Source: Mauremys mutica
Taxonomy: Eukaryota; Chordata; Testudines; Geoemydidae
Direction: 5' to 3'
DNA length: 64,000 nt
Assembly: GCF_020497125.1 (NCBI RefSeq)
Contig: NC_059073.1
Span: forward strand, 19,055,225-19,119,224
Below, in pieces: positions 1 through 11,688 of the stretch. Within the stretch, counting starts at the first letter, position 1, and every line of letters begins with the position of its first letter. The notes below the pieces were generated by a model. That model saw nothing but the letters and a program-made list of their open reading frames with translations. It had not been told where the DNA came from and made no database searches. A program made the translations under genes and the position numbers.

Positions 1-228
1 TCATGTGCTCCAGCCCCCTAATCATTTTTGTTGCCCTCCGCTGGACTCTCTCCAATTTATCCACATCCTTCTTGTAGTGTGGGGCCCAAAACTGGACACA
101 GTACTCCAAATGAGGCCTCACCAGTGATGAATAGAGGGGAATGATCACATCCCTCGATCTGCTGGAAATGCCCCTACTTATACAACCCAAAATGCCATTA
201 GCCTTCTTGGCAACAAGGGCACACAAAA
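1..228 (-). repeat. CR1 LINE fragment
   Basis: Read on the minus strand this is the CR1 reverse-transcriptase C-terminal region: the plus-strand words taatcatttttgttgccctc, ggcccaaaactggacacagt and atgccattagccttcttggc are diagnostic. It continues left of the window and is cut on the right at about 228. It lies in TG intron 16. Confidence 0.85.
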
Positions 229-1123
229 GGATTCATCCATGTGACTAGCATACATTGCTGCAGCCCTGTGTTGAAATAGTTAGATACATGTGTAGAACTC
301 TGCAAATCCCAGAATCACATAGGGAATCCTACATACTTTCTTGTAGTTTGGTTTTTTTTCAAATCTACCAACAACATTAATTTCAAAAATAGAACAAAGT
401 GCACAAGAATATCCAGCAGGGGATAATTCTGGCCTTGAAGAAGTTTTCCTAGATCTAATTTCTGTGAATTTATCATTGCAATTTGGACCATATTACTGAA
501 AAATGTTTAATTTTTTCTGCTTCAGTTCAGTGATGGGGAATCTATAACAGTTATTGGAAATTAAGTTTATCCAAATCTCTCTGAAATCATGCTGCAAATC
601 TTGACAGAATTCCAGATCTTTGTGGTTTTGGCGAGGCAGGAAATACTCTCTGAACATGTAGTGTTTTGGCCCATCCACTTTATCATCTTGGTCAAAGGCC
701 AAAAGTAGGAATTGCAGAAATATACCTTTTTTTTTTCCAGCCAGTTAATTTTTTTTCAATCCAAGGGCAGGCTGAGACTGGGATCAGTTCAAGTCTTGGG
801 CAAAGTGTTCAGGGTGGTTCTTAGATTAGCATGACTGGCTCATCTGTCTTGACTCTTCATTACCACTAAGATTGGCCACTGAATCCAAAAGCCCTCTCCC
901 CTGCCCAACCAAACACAACCCTCTGAACTTTAAGGAAGTTTGGAAAATGCGCCCAGCCTGGCTGGAGCCTCTAAATACATAGATAAATAAAAATAAATCT
1001 CTATAACAGATTGAACAGGAACCTAAATCTCAACACAGCTAAATGTTGGGAAAGCTTAGATCAGGGTCCTGTTCTGGATCTGAACCTTGTGTAAATGTTA
1101 TTTTGACTGTTGCCACAACTCAC
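229..1123. other. TG intron 16 (part), nothing recognised
   Basis: Unique-looking intron DNA between a CR1 fragment and the exon 16 donor. A short frame at 493-702 on the minus strand has no similarity I recognise. Confidence 0.6.
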
Positions 1124-1324
1124 TTTCACATGCTGGCCTTTCTCCTCTTACTCGTGTTCCAGGCACCTCCTCTCCATTCTCAAAGACACACCAACAGCTT
1201 TCCTGATCCTGGTCACACTGGACTGGTGAGAAGTTTCCGTTGTCCTCTTCACACTGAGGGATGTACCCTTTGCCAATTTCTCGTAAGCTAACTTTGGACT
1301 TCAGCATACTACAGAAGCCAGGGC
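1124..1324 (-). CDS. TG: Thyroglobulin exon 16 (type-1 repeat 10); last TG exon in the window
   Basis: It encodes residues 1137-1204, the tenth type-1 repeat: FCSMLKSK, GYIPQCEEDNGNF, PVQC, CWCVFENGEEVPGTR and CE. The donor GTGAGT at 1118-1123 ends it in phase 1. The acceptor is TTTAAAG. Adding all sixteen exons gives 3610 nt with no stop. Exon 17 and the remaining two thirds of thyroglobulin (type-2 and type-3 repeats, cholinesterase-like domain) must lie left of the window. Confidence 0.94.
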
Positions 1325-2298
1325 CTTTAAAGACAAGAGATTGATTACAAAGGAAAGAAGAGCAGAAATGGAGAAACTCTGAGCACCTACAGAAATGAAC
1401 TTCAGTATTGTACAGTAATTGTCCAAAACACTATATCTTACCATAATGGTACTTTAAATTTGGGGCTATTACTGAAGGAAACAGAGAGATTATAATGGAC
1501 AAATTGTCATGAGACCATAGTTAAGTTTGTATCAGTATAGATATACATGGAACTTTACTATCTCTACAAAATGCTGCCATTTTGAACCATTAATATGCAA
1601 GCTATCTGAATCTTCAAAAAGTGGATCTTGTATAAATACGATACTGATGATACTGATATTTTTTCATATTTAAAACAATTTTGCTTCAACTGTGCTTGAG
1701 CACTTTCTGTGTTCACTTTCCATGAGTATTCCAGCGAATAAGCTTTACTAGTAGAGTTGGGGTGGGGGGAGACTGACAGTTTTCCCATGCCATGAAAATT
1801 TTCAAGATTAAAAAAAAATATTCCCATCCTGAACTGGCACAAAAAATTGAAATCTTAAAATTTTTTGCAAAACAATTATCAAACTTTTTTGGGTCATGTC
1901 AGTAAAAATGTTTCATTTATATAATTTCAAAGAGTTACATTTGATTTTGACCTTTTTATATATTTAACTTATTCCTTTGTTTGTTTGTTTTTTTAATCCT
2001 TATTTTAGTATGAAGAGGCTTGGAAGGATTAGTCTGTTTATTAGTAAATATCAGTAAACATCAATTTCACCTTGCACACACAAACCTATGAAAAAATATT
2101 TCCATCAATAATAATAAAAATTTACAGATTGGCAAAGTGAAAAAAATGCTGCTTGAGAACCTAGTAGAGTTTGATTTAAGGATATTTACTTTGTACCTTT
2201 TGACATAGGATGCTGATAATTTATGTTTTTATAGAGCTTTAACTTTTTGAATCTCAAAATCTACTGTTATTAAATAATTATTGTCTGCCTTCTCATTG

Positions 2299-2333
<35 letters not shown>

Positions 2334-3724
2334 ATAATTTCAAGCAACTATGAAAATTTTGATTGATTAAAAATTTGGTCAAAGATAGACATTGATATTA
2401 TCTATCAAAATTATACAAAAAATAAAAATCAAATTCTGTCAAGCCTAAATGTAAATTAATTAAAATTTTCAAACAAAAAGTCATTTTGAACCAAAAAAAT
2501 AAATTTCACATTTTCAAAATGTTGAAACAGACTGTTTCATCAATTTCAAATTTTTGTTCCCCAGATGTATTTGTTTATTTATTTTGAACCTGGAGATCCA
2601 TCAAAACTGACTCTTTCCTGTGAATTGTTTTCGTTTTGACAAATTGGCATTTTCTGACAATATTTCATTAGAAGATTCCCAACTAGCTCTATTTATTAAC
2701 ACTAATACACACAAAAAATCGAATTTTAAGCGCCCAACCCTGCCAACATTTATGAACACAACTATCCGCTCATGAATAGTTCCAATTAACTCAATCCCAG
2801 TTTGGGGCAAAGTGTTCAGCCTGGTTCTTACTCAATGGGACTGAACCTGTATTCAAAATGACATAGATGTAAGATCTTGCATAACTGGGAGCTAAGTTTG
2901 TACTCTTGCATATGTAAATTGTGTATATTCACAAACCACTGATAATGAACAGTCTGAAAGCAGAAATTGTTTGCCAACAATTTCAGTGAAAAGAATAAAT
3001 TCAAGGGTTTTGCAATCTTTTTTGTGGACAATTTGCAAACATAAAAAAAGCAAAATTTGTTAAATAAATTATTTGTAATGATTTATTCAGCCAGTAGTAA
3101 GACATATTGAAGGCATCTTGCAATTTTTTTAAATACAAATTAAATGTATTTTAATGTGCTGAAAGCCCTAAATGGCACAGGCAAAAGGATCTGATTCACA
3201 TCTATCTTTTAAAAAGATAAAAGGTTCCCAGGTGTCCAGATAGGCTTGTTCCTATTCCACTGAGCTGCTAGGCACAATTATGGGATGTCATAGCAAGTGT
3301 GGAATCTCATTGGAGCCAGGCCACAGATTGCCATGTAAATAGATGATATTTTATACCTGCTGTGATTTTGTATATATGTTATTTTATAGCCTTTGGAGGA
3401 GGAGATTTTAAAGTTCAATGGTACTCAGAGACTTCCTCATAATTTATACGTCAGCATGAACCATGGGACTGTAAAATCCAGGAACCAGACCTCCAGCTGA
3501 TGTAAATCAGTGAAGCTCAGCTGAAGCCAGTTTACAACCATTGAGTACATAAGATTAAGGCGGTTGACTTGATCAAGGGGACACTGCAAATAGGTGGCAG
3601 GCCCAGGAACAGAACCAGGCCTCTCGACTCCCAGTTGTGTAATAGAGAACCTGTGAGACTGAGACAATAAATGGTTGAGTTTCAAAATGGTTTAGCCAGC
3701 AAGTTGGTGAATCCCAGTACTTAC
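1325..3724. other. TG intron 15, AT-rich, no clear element except (CA)n
   Basis: Very AT-rich with many short A and T runs. It holds one CA microsatellite at 2302-2332. I see no complete transposon; old repeats decayed past recognition are possible. Confidence 0.6.
2302..2332. repeat. (CA)n microsatellite
   Basis: About 15 uninterrupted CA units in TG intron 15. Confidence 0.98.
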
Positions 3725-3836
3725 ACAGGGGGCTGCCATCTGAATCCTTGCTGCTGTGTTGACCTACAGTTCCTGACGTGGGATCCACACACCAAGCACC
3801 TGTGTCTGACTTCTGTAGCACAGTATATTCTCCAGT
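3725..3836 (-). CDS. TG: Thyroglobulin exon 15 (type-1 repeat 9, end)
   Basis: It encodes residues 1100-1137: TGEYTVLQ, GAWCVDPTSG and a Ser-rich end. Repeat 9 lacks the first Cys of the CWCV signature (AWCV here, TWCV in human), so that repeat is a lineage-old variant rather than a local defect. The acceptor is CCATCTTAG and the donor GTAAGT at 3719-3724. It is 112 nt, phase 0 in and 1 out. Confidence 0.92.
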
Positions 3837-3942
3837 CTAAGATGGACCAATTACAATGTCACTGTAGGGTGATGTACTTTACACAGGGCTGTTGCTAATG
3901 CGCAATGTGCACCAGAACCCACATTTCAAAAGCCTTCATCAT

Positions 3943-4465
3943 AAAATCATAGAACTGTAAGGCTGGAAGGGACCTCAAGAGGTCATCAAGTCCAGCCCTC
4001 TGCACCAAGGCAGGACCAAGTAAACCTAGACCATCCCTGACAGGTGTTTGTTCAACTTGTTCTTAAAAATCTCCAATGATGGGGATTCCATAACCTCCCT
4101 TGGAAGCCTGTTCTATACCCTTAGAATTAGAAAGTTTTTCTTAATATCTAACCTATCTTCATTGCTGCAGATTAAACTAAGTATTTCTTGACCTACCATC
4201 AGTGGACATGGAAAACAATTGATCATCAACTTCTTTATAAAATCCCTTAACATATTTGAAGACTTATCAGGTTACTCAACACAAACCATGGCCAGCTTTC
4301 CTCATAAGTCAGGTTTTCTGAACCTTGTATCATTTTTGATGCTTTCCTCTGAATCCTCTCCAAGTTGTCACATCTTTCTTAAAGTGTGGCACCCATAACT
4401 GGACACAACACTTCAGGTGAAGCCTCACCAGCATCAAGTAGGATGCTACAATTACCTCTTGAGTC
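3943..4465 (-). repeat. CR1 LINE 3' part
   Basis: The plus strand starts with tcatagaactgtaaggctgg and agggacctcaagaggtcatc, the reverse complement of the usual CR1 3' end, and runs to the RT-derived tggacacaacacttcaggtg. It is diverged, without an open frame, in TG intron 14. Confidence 0.88.
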
Positions 4466-4593
4466 TTATGTCTTAGTCCTGCGGGGAGCAATGGGGCTCA
4501 GAGCTCCAGGCTTCAGCCCAACACTTCCACTCCTGGTTTCAACCCTGCAGGGGTGCCAGTGCTTGGAGATGGGCTTCAGATGCAGGGCCTCAC

Positions 4594-4717
4594 TAGGGTG
4601 ACCAGATGTCCTGATTTTATAGGGACAGTCCCGATTTTGGGGTCTTTTTCTTATATAGGCTCCTATTACCCCCCACCCCCTGTCCTGATTTTTCACACTT
4701 GCTGTCTGGTCACCCTA
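4594..4717. mobile_element. TA-flanked MITE, intact ends
   Basis: The 120-bp body 4596-4715 begins gggtgaccaga and ends tctggtcaccc, perfect inverted repeats, and is flanked by TA on both sides. TA duplication fits the Tc1/mariner superfamily. It belongs to the same family as the element at 7250-9192. Confidence 0.85.
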
Positions 4718-4944
4718 GGCTTCACAGCCCCCTGAAACCAGCTCACAGCCCACTAAGGGGTCATGGACCCCCTGGTTGAGAACCGTTGTTTTATGTTCCT
4801 TGTATAAGCAGAGTCTGAATGAATGCTTCCCTGACAGTTAGCTGGGATGGAGAATGATTTGGGTGTGTTTATTTACATACTGTTTGCTCCTGCTCTGCTT
4901 ACTATATTCAGCAGATACAGTGGTGTCAAAGTGATCAACTTTGG

Positions 4945-6072
4945 CTGGTGTTGGGTACAAATCTCCTTAACACTGAATGCACGGGTAGTGAAATATGGTT
5001 GCCAATGTTGTAATTATTGTAGGAACACCACAGGAAAAAGAGCCTCGTTAAGCCAGGGAATCAAATGTCAGAGCCCTGAAAGTAAGAGGGGTGGGGACAG
5101 GTATCCCCAGCCAGAAGGCTTCACTCATCAAAGGTTTAACCTGTTCCTCCCCACTGTTCAAAGAATGGAGCTAAATAGGCTTCATCAGGAGCCTCTTTGT
5201 TATGTTAAATGCCCAATCAGAGCTGAAATCACTTGAGGTGGAACAGTGTTTCTGACCAGCCTGAACAGAGCTGAACATTACTAAGAGACTGGTGTGCAGA
5301 GGTCACAGTAGAGAAGCAGGTGGCAGCAGAAGGCGATTGACAGTCATCTGGCGAACAAGTGGCTCGTGCAACAGAGAGACATGATGAGCAGCCAGCAGGG
5401 TGGCTGGTGGAGAGGTGTGGCAAGAGCTGTGAGCGGGTGGCCAGCAGGGCGGTGGCGGAGAGCCGTGACGAGCAGCCAACAGAGCGGTGGCGGAGAGCCG
5501 TGATGAGCAGCCAGCAGGGCGGCTTGTGGAAAGGTGAGAGCAGTGAGCAGGCGGCCAGCAGGAGCAGCCAGCAGGGTGGCTGGCAGAGAGGGGAGGTAAG
5601 CGAGTACCCGAGCAGCAGAGCGAGTAAGGTACCCCTTTACCCCACCCGGTGTGGGGGGAGGTGAACTCTGCAGCTGCACTTCTGAACTCTGGGTCTGCAC
5701 TGACCAAGCACAGCAACTGTGTGTGGGGTGCAGAGAAGGGTTGGGCACGTGAAAGGGACTTTTGGGCTGCTGGATTTAAGAACCTGAGGGGAAAAGGACA
5801 CTGCCCAACCTGCTTGGGGGTGGGTCTTTTACTCATGGTTTATGTTTATGAACTCTGTTTGCAATGTTTTCCCAAATTAATGCCAAGTTACTTCCCTCCT
5901 TTTATTAAAAGTTCCTTTGCTACACTCAGACTCTGTGCTTGTGAGTGGGGAAATACTGCCTCTCAGAGACTCCCAGGGGTGGTGTGTAAATTTCCCAGGT
6001 TACTGGGTGAGGGCTCGAGCCAGTTCTGTGTTGTATCAATGGAAAGGAACCCCTAGATATTGAAGGGTTACA
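4945..6072 (+). repeat. LTR-like repeat with internal GC-rich tandem repeats
   Basis: The right half has features of a long terminal repeat: an attaaa signal near 5904, then gactctgtgcttgtgagtgg and a terminal agggttaca. The left border is uncertain (about 4945-5010) and I could not find a matching target duplication. Positions 5370-5600 are diverged tandem copies of a unit containing agcagccagcagggcgg. Those copies, free of stops on both strands, explain the long open frames there. TG intron 14. Confidence 0.55.
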
Positions 6073-7055
6073 CTTGCTAGGGGTAACTCATTATGTGCCT
6101 TTCTGATTTTGTTCTCATATGCTTGGGCTATCCTTTTGTAATCCTCTTTGGCAATTCATCCATGTTTCCACTTTAAAAGCTTCTGATGGAGCTGTATTGG
6201 CCTCCTATTATTCTTCCTGTTTTTCCTTTGCATCAGGATAGTTTGCCGTTGTGGTTTTAATATTGTCTCCCTGAGAAACTGCCCACTTTTCTGAAATCCT
6301 TTATCCCTTATTTTCTTCCAATGGGACCTTACAATTAAAAACATCTTCCAGTTTCATGTAAGAAAGCAGGGACAAGATGAACCACAAAAAACAAATAAAA
6401 GCTGCTCGTAAGCCCACAAGCTTGATCCAGCAAAGAGAACTGGGCCCTGCAAGAAGCAACACTTACCTTTACAAAGAATTCAGATGGAAATCCTATAAAA
6501 CCTGGGTTTAAAATTACATTTGATCCTTTGTCCCCTTCTTCAAAGCCCCATTTGGATCATTGTCATATAACTAGAAGGCACCGTGGAGCCTGTCCTGGGG
6601 CCAGGCGGAACTGATTTCTGTCTCTGAGGCCCAAATCTTCCCCTCCATTGGAAGAAATCATTGGAAAGTTCCTCTTAAAATTCAATTAACTGAATAGTGT
6701 CATTTAGGCACATTTCTTCATTGGGGCTAGAGCAGAGCCACATTGTCCAGGGAAAGCTTCATCAGGAATGGCACCTCAGGAGAGACCGTCACCTCCCCAG
6801 CTCCCTGTGTGGACGGTGAGCACACTAAACCATCCTTTAAGGAGGGTGATGTTTACTCTCCTTTGGTCACAGACCCTGCTCAGCATCCTACCTCTATGCC
6901 TCCACCTGAAGGGTGACATGAACCCCCAGGGGTGCATGATGGAAGCTCCTCAGCACAGGAACTGCAATTGCCTGTGACCTTGCCAGGGCGTTAAACATGG
7001 TGGGGAAGGCTCAGTTTGGTCCTCCCCTCCCCATCCCCCAGTTACACTTATTTAC
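6073..7055. other. TG intron 14 (left of exon 14), nothing recognised
   Basis: Unique-looking intron sequence of mixed composition; no repeat, RNA gene or exon could be supported. Confidence 0.55.
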
Positions 7056-7168
7056 CTCAAGACAGGAGGGGGTGAACAGGTCTGCAGCAGTAGCGCTGAG
7101 CTTTGATCCACTCTGTTTCCAGCTGGAAATTAACGCATTGGCTCGAGATCGCTGACATGATGTCTGGC
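7056..7168 (-). CDS. TG: Thyroglobulin exon 14 (type-1 repeat 9, first part)
   Basis: It encodes residues 1062-1099: SCQRSRANALISSWKQSG, then ADLFTPSCLE. This is the opening of repeat 9. The donor GTAAAT leaves phase 0, the only phase-0 junction among these exons. The acceptor is CTCTCAAAG. Confidence 0.92.
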
Positions 7169-7518
7169 CTTTGAGAGAGAAAACGTATGGCTGAATGAAG
7201 GAAATAAATCTGATCTCATCATGCCTTCCTGAATAAGACAACATCTGACTAGGGTGACCATATGTCCTGTTTTGGCCGCGACAGTCCCTTTTTTAAGTTC
7301 TGCCCGTCCCGACTGTTTTGTCAAAAGTGGGCATTTGTCCCATTTGTTCTTGCCAACTGCTCAGTTGGCAGGAGCAAACAGGACAAATGCCGCTTTTGTC
7401 AAAAAGTGGGGTGTGGAGGAACATGTGGTGGGTGAGCCCAATGCCAGTCCCATGCGAGGGGGAGGCAGGGCTCAGGCAGGAGGCAGGCAGGGCTCGGGCG
7501 AGCAGCAACCCCAGCCTT

Positions 7519-9069
7519 GCGCAGATACACAGAAGAACATAAATTGTTGGGCAAAAGTCAACATGGTTTCTGTAAAGGGAAATCATGTTTTACTAATCTA
7601 TTAGAGTTCTTTGAAGGGGTCACCAAACATGTGGACAAGGGAGATCCAGTGGACATAGCGTACTTAGATTTCCAGAAAGCCTTTGACAAGCTCCCTCACC
7701 AAAGGCTCTTAACGTAAATTAAGTTGTTGTGGGTTAAGAGGGAAGATTCTTTCATGGATTGAGAACTGGTTAAAAGATAGGGAACGAAGGGTAGGAATAA
7801 ATGGTAAATTCTCAGAATGGAGAGGGGTAACTAGTGGTGTTCCCCAAGGGTCAGTCCTAGGACCAATCCTATTCAACTTATTCATAAATAATCTGGAGAA
7901 GGAGGTAAAAAGTGAGGTGGCAAAGTTTGCAGATGATACTAAACTGCTCAAGATAGTTAAGACCAAAGCAGACTGTGAAGAACTTCAAAAAGATCTCACA
8001 AAACTAAGGGAATAGGCAACAAAATGGCAACTGAAATGTAATGTGGATAAATGTAAAGTAATGCACACTGGAAAAAATAACCCTAACTATACATACACTA
8101 TGATAGGGGCTAATTTATCTACAGCCTATCAGGAAAGAGATCTTGGAGTCATCATGGATAGTTCTCTGAAAACGTCCACACAGTGTGCAGTGGCAGTCAA
8201 AAAAGCAAACAGGATTTTAGGAATCATTAAAAAAGGGATAGAGAATAAGACGGAGAATATATTATTGCCCTTATATAAATGCATGGTACACCCACATCTT
8301 GAATACTGTGTACAGATGTGGTCTCCTTATCTCAAAAAAGATATACTGGCATTAGAAAAGGTTCAGAGAAGGGCAACTAAAATGATTAGGAGTTTGGAAT
8401 GGGTCCCATATGAGGAGAGATTAAAGAAGCTAGGACTTTTCAGCTTGGAAAAGAGGAGACTAAGGGAGGATATGATAGAGGTATATAAAATCATGAGTGG
8501 TGTGGAGAAAGTGAAAAAGGAAAAGTTCTTTACTTGTTCCCATAATATAAGAACTAGGGGCCACCAAATGAAATTAGTGGGCAGCAGGTTTATCATGGAG
8601 TTGGAAGGGACCTCAGGAGGTCATCACCCATCCTGAACTATTTTTTTTGCCCCAGATCCCTAAACAGCCCCCTCAAGGATTGAACTCACAGCCCTGGGTT
8701 TTGCAGCAGGCCAATGCTCAAACCACTGAGCTATCCCTCCCCCCAAATAAAAGGAAGTTCTTCTTCACACAGCGCACAGTCAACTTATGGAACTCCTTGC
8801 CTGAGCAGGTTGTGAAGACTAGAACTATAACAGTGTTCAAAAGAGAACTAGATAAATTCATGGAGGTTAAGTCCATTAATGGCTATTAGCCAGGATGGGT
8901 AAGGAATGGTGTCCCTAGCCTCTGTTTGTCAGAGGGTGGAGATGGATGGCAGGAGAGAGATCAATTCATCATTACCTTTTAGGTTCACTCCTTCTAGGGC
9001 ACCTGGCATTGGCTGGTGGGCTGGATGGACCTTTGGTCTGACCCAGTATGGCCATTCTTATGTTCTTAT
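7519..9069 (+). mobile_element. CR1 LINE, 5'-truncated, reverse-transcriptase remnant
   Basis: It runs from the RT-domain codons for [10 protein letters not shown] to the usual CR1 3' end gtatggccattcttatgttc. The frame is broken by small indels and stops; 8043-8636 is its longest surviving part (MDKCKVMHTGKNNPN to the SINE insertion). RT motifs A (DFQKAFDK) and B ([10 protein letters not shown]) can be read in successive frames. It is inserted in the MITE 7250-9192 and is itself split by a SINE. Confidence 0.92.
8592..8744 (-). mobile_element. tRNA-headed SINE with CR1-like tail, inside a CR1
   Basis: On the minus strand it opens ggggggagggatagctcagt, with a box A-like gctcagtggtttgagcattg and a box B-like segment, and ends in a CR1-type tail ggtcccttccaactcc. 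It interrupts CR1 codons between gcagcaggttta and aaataaaagg. The same family occurs at 51575-51738. Confidence 0.85.
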
Positions 9070-9814
9070 ATTAGGGGGGCAGGCAGGGCTTGGGCAAGCA
9101 GCTCGGGCCAGCCCTGGCAAGAAGCGGGGGAGGGGGCTCAAGCAAGCCCCTCGTAGTGTTCTGTTTTCCCTTTGGGAAATATGGTCACCCTAAACATCTC
9201 AGATCTCATACACATCATCTTTGCACTAATACATGGCCTCAGATCGGCAGCTGCCATGTGAATTCTTCGTTAAGTGTTAATTCTGTCTCCTATATCAGCA
9301 AACGTGGCAAACAAACAAGGCTGAAGTGCTCATGGGACAAATTCATCCCCAGAGTAACTTCACTGACTTCTGGTGAGTTGGCCCAATAATCTCTGCTGGC
9401 TCCTATTCAAAGAAAATCAGAACCTACAAACACATGTCTTGGAGCTGACCAAGAAATGAAATGACAATTAATGTGATCATAAAAAAAATATTCCAGGTTT
9501 TTCAAGTTTTATGTCTCCTGGCAGAAAACTCAGTATTATCAGCCATGCAATATGGAAAGACCAAATGCGTTTAAAGTTTAAATGTGGAAAAAGTAACGTG
9601 GTTCCTGTATATTGAAAGAATTTGAGAGGTCCTACAGAAAAGGAATGCATCTCGCAAAAGAAATTAGACTCTGTTGAAACAAACCTACAGCCACCCAAGT
9701 TTTCATTATTGTCCCTGTGCTGCAGACTATGCCACCTGCAACTTCACAACAGGAGCAAGGACAGAACTCAAATCCATATACTCCAAAAGCTTATGCCTCT
9801 TCCATTTGAGTTAC

Positions 9815-9947
9815 AACCCCCATTCAGCAAAGCACTTAAGCACATGATTACCTTTAAATATGTGACAAGTCCCACTGAAGTCAGGGACCTACTCACATGC
9901 TTAAAGTTAAACACATGCTTAAATACTTTGCTACATCCGGACCATGA
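9815..9947. repeat. Palindromic MITE-like repeat
   Basis: The left arm cagcaaagcacttaagcaca is mirrored by the right arm tgcttaaatactttgctaca around a short centre with cactgaagtcagg. A second copy is at 15770-15890. Long imperfect hairpins of this kind are non-autonomous DNA transposons. Confidence 0.7.
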
Positions 9948-10177
9948 ATTGCTATTTGTTAGCAGCAGAGGGCCTCTGAAGCTCACTGGAGCATTCCAAC
10001 TTGATGCAGTAGAGGGCAGAAGTTCCCCTTCTACCTTAGCCCAGTTAATCACACTGTAGATCCAATTTCTGGGGAATGAAGCAGAAGATTTCCTTGAAAA
10101 AAACATGTCTATTCCTAAATTCTATCAAGCAAAAGGGTAAATGTAGAAGTCAAATATTGCAGATTTTTTAAAAGGGC

Positions 10178-11398
10178 TTCAGAAGGGATCCTGGCAATTA
10201 CAGGCTGGTGAGCCTAACTTCAGTACTGGGCAAATTTGTAGAAACTATAGCAGACACAGATAACCATGATTTGTTGGGGAAGGGTCAATTTGACTTTTGT
10301 TAAGGGAAGTCATGCCTCATCAATCTATTAGAATTCTTTGGGGGAGTCAACAAGCATATGGATGAAGGGTGATCCAGTCAATACGTGGACTTGGATTTTC
10401 AGAAAGTCTTCAACAAGATCCCTCACCAAAGGCTCTTAAGGAAACTACGTAGCCAAGGGGTAAGAAGGAAGTTCAGCTCAAGTATCACTGATGTTTGAAA
10501 GATAGGAAACAAAAGGTAGGAATAAATGGCCAGTTTCACAATGGAGAGAGGAGAATAGTGGGATTCCCCAAGAATCTGTACTAGGACCTGTGCTGTTCAG
10601 CATACTAATTAATTATCTGGAAAAGGGGGTGAACAGAGAAGCAGCAAAGTTTGCAGATAATACAAAATTATTCAGGACAGTTAAGTCCAAAGTAGAATGC
10701 AAGGAGTTACAGAAGGAACTCACAAAACTGGCTGACTGGGCAACAAAATGGCAGATGAAATTCAACAGTGATAAGTTCAAAGTAATGTACATTGGAAAAA
10801 GTAATCCCAACTATATATATAGAGAGAGAGATGGGTTGTAAATCAGCTGTTACCACCCAAGCAAGCGATCTTGGAGTCACTGAGGATAGTTCTCTGAAAA
10901 CATCTACTCAGCACAGCAGTGGTCTAACAGTATTTTAGGAACCATTAGGAAAGGGATAGAAAATAAACAGAAAATATCATAATGCTACTATGTAGATCCA
11001 TGGGCCGGACAATACTTGGAATACTGTGTCCAGTTCTGGTCACCCATCTCAAACAGGAAATAGTGGAACTGGAAAAGGTTCAGAGAAGAGCAACAAGGAT
11101 GATCAAGGGTATGGAACAGCTTCCATATGAAGAGACACTAAAAAGAGTAGGGCTGTTCAGCTTAGAAAGAGGGGTATGATGGAGGTCTATAAAATCATGA
11201 ACCGTGTGGAAAACAAGTGGATAGAGAAGTGTTATTGATCCTTTCACACAGTACAAAACCCAGGGGTCACTCAATGACATTAACAGGCAGCAGGTTTAAT
11301 ACAAACAAGAGGAAGTACTTTTTCACACAACGCACAACTACCCCGTGGAACTCATTGCCATGAACTAGGAACCCAATATGGCTGTTCTTATGTTCTAA
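10178..11398 (+). mobile_element. CR1 LINE, decayed
   Basis: It starts in the RT region (ggcaattacaggctggtgag) and ends at the 3' word aatatggctgttcttatgtt. There are several frameshifts and one internal deletion. The FADD box has become FADN in the frame at 10590-10841. TG intron 13. Confidence 0.88.
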
Positions 11399-11610
11399 AT
11401 AGCCTGCCAAATAGTTGAGACAGACACACAGAGTTCATCTAGCTACAAAACAAAACTTCTTTCTTCCCTTTGCTTTCTTTTGTGAAGGTTTAAAAAAACA
11501 ACCTTGTGTTAATGCTATATGCGATTTACTAAAAATCTCAGTCAAAACTAAAATATAGACATGTATCAGCTAAGAATAGGGAAAACTGTAGGACGAAAAG
11601 GTTAGCTTAC

Positions 11611-11688
11611 ATTTTGGGAACTGTGCTGAGCGTATGATCAGAGAATCTGTAATGTAGCGTCCCCTTTCATCCACACACCAGCAGTGAC
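11611..11688 (-). CDS. TG: Thyroglobulin exon 13 (end of type-1 repeat 8)
   Basis: A 78-nt exon encoding residues 1036-1062: HCWCVDERGRYI, DSLIIRS and a closing Cys. It was found by its CWCV signature and by the phase-1 borders that join exon 12 to exon 14. The donor is GTAAGC. It is too short to appear as a long open frame. Confidence 0.93.

Larger units (their letters stand above)
7250..9192. mobile_element. TA-flanked MITE split by a CR1 insertion
   Basis: The left end at 7252 reads gggtgaccatat and the right end at 9190 reads atatggtcaccc, perfect inverted repeats, with TA at 7250-7251 and 9191-9192. Removing the CR1 at about 7519-9069 leaves about 390 bp, a longer cousin of the MITE at 4594-4717. 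The internal duplicated word tgccaactgctcagttggca is a small palindrome near 7347-7366. Confidence 0.85.

Noticed and set aside
2302..2332. CRISPR-like or regulatory repeat
   Set aside because: It is a plain CA microsatellite. No spaced direct repeats of CRISPR type exist anywhere in the window.
5303..5836. 177-codon open frame on the minus strand
   Set aside because: It overlaps GC-rich tandem repeats, is open on both strands, and has Pro/Ser/Ala-biased content from the repeat unit; no domain is visible.
8043..8636. 197-codon frame as a host gene
   Set aside because: It is the C-terminal CR1 reverse-transcriptase region and its last residues are SINE sequence.
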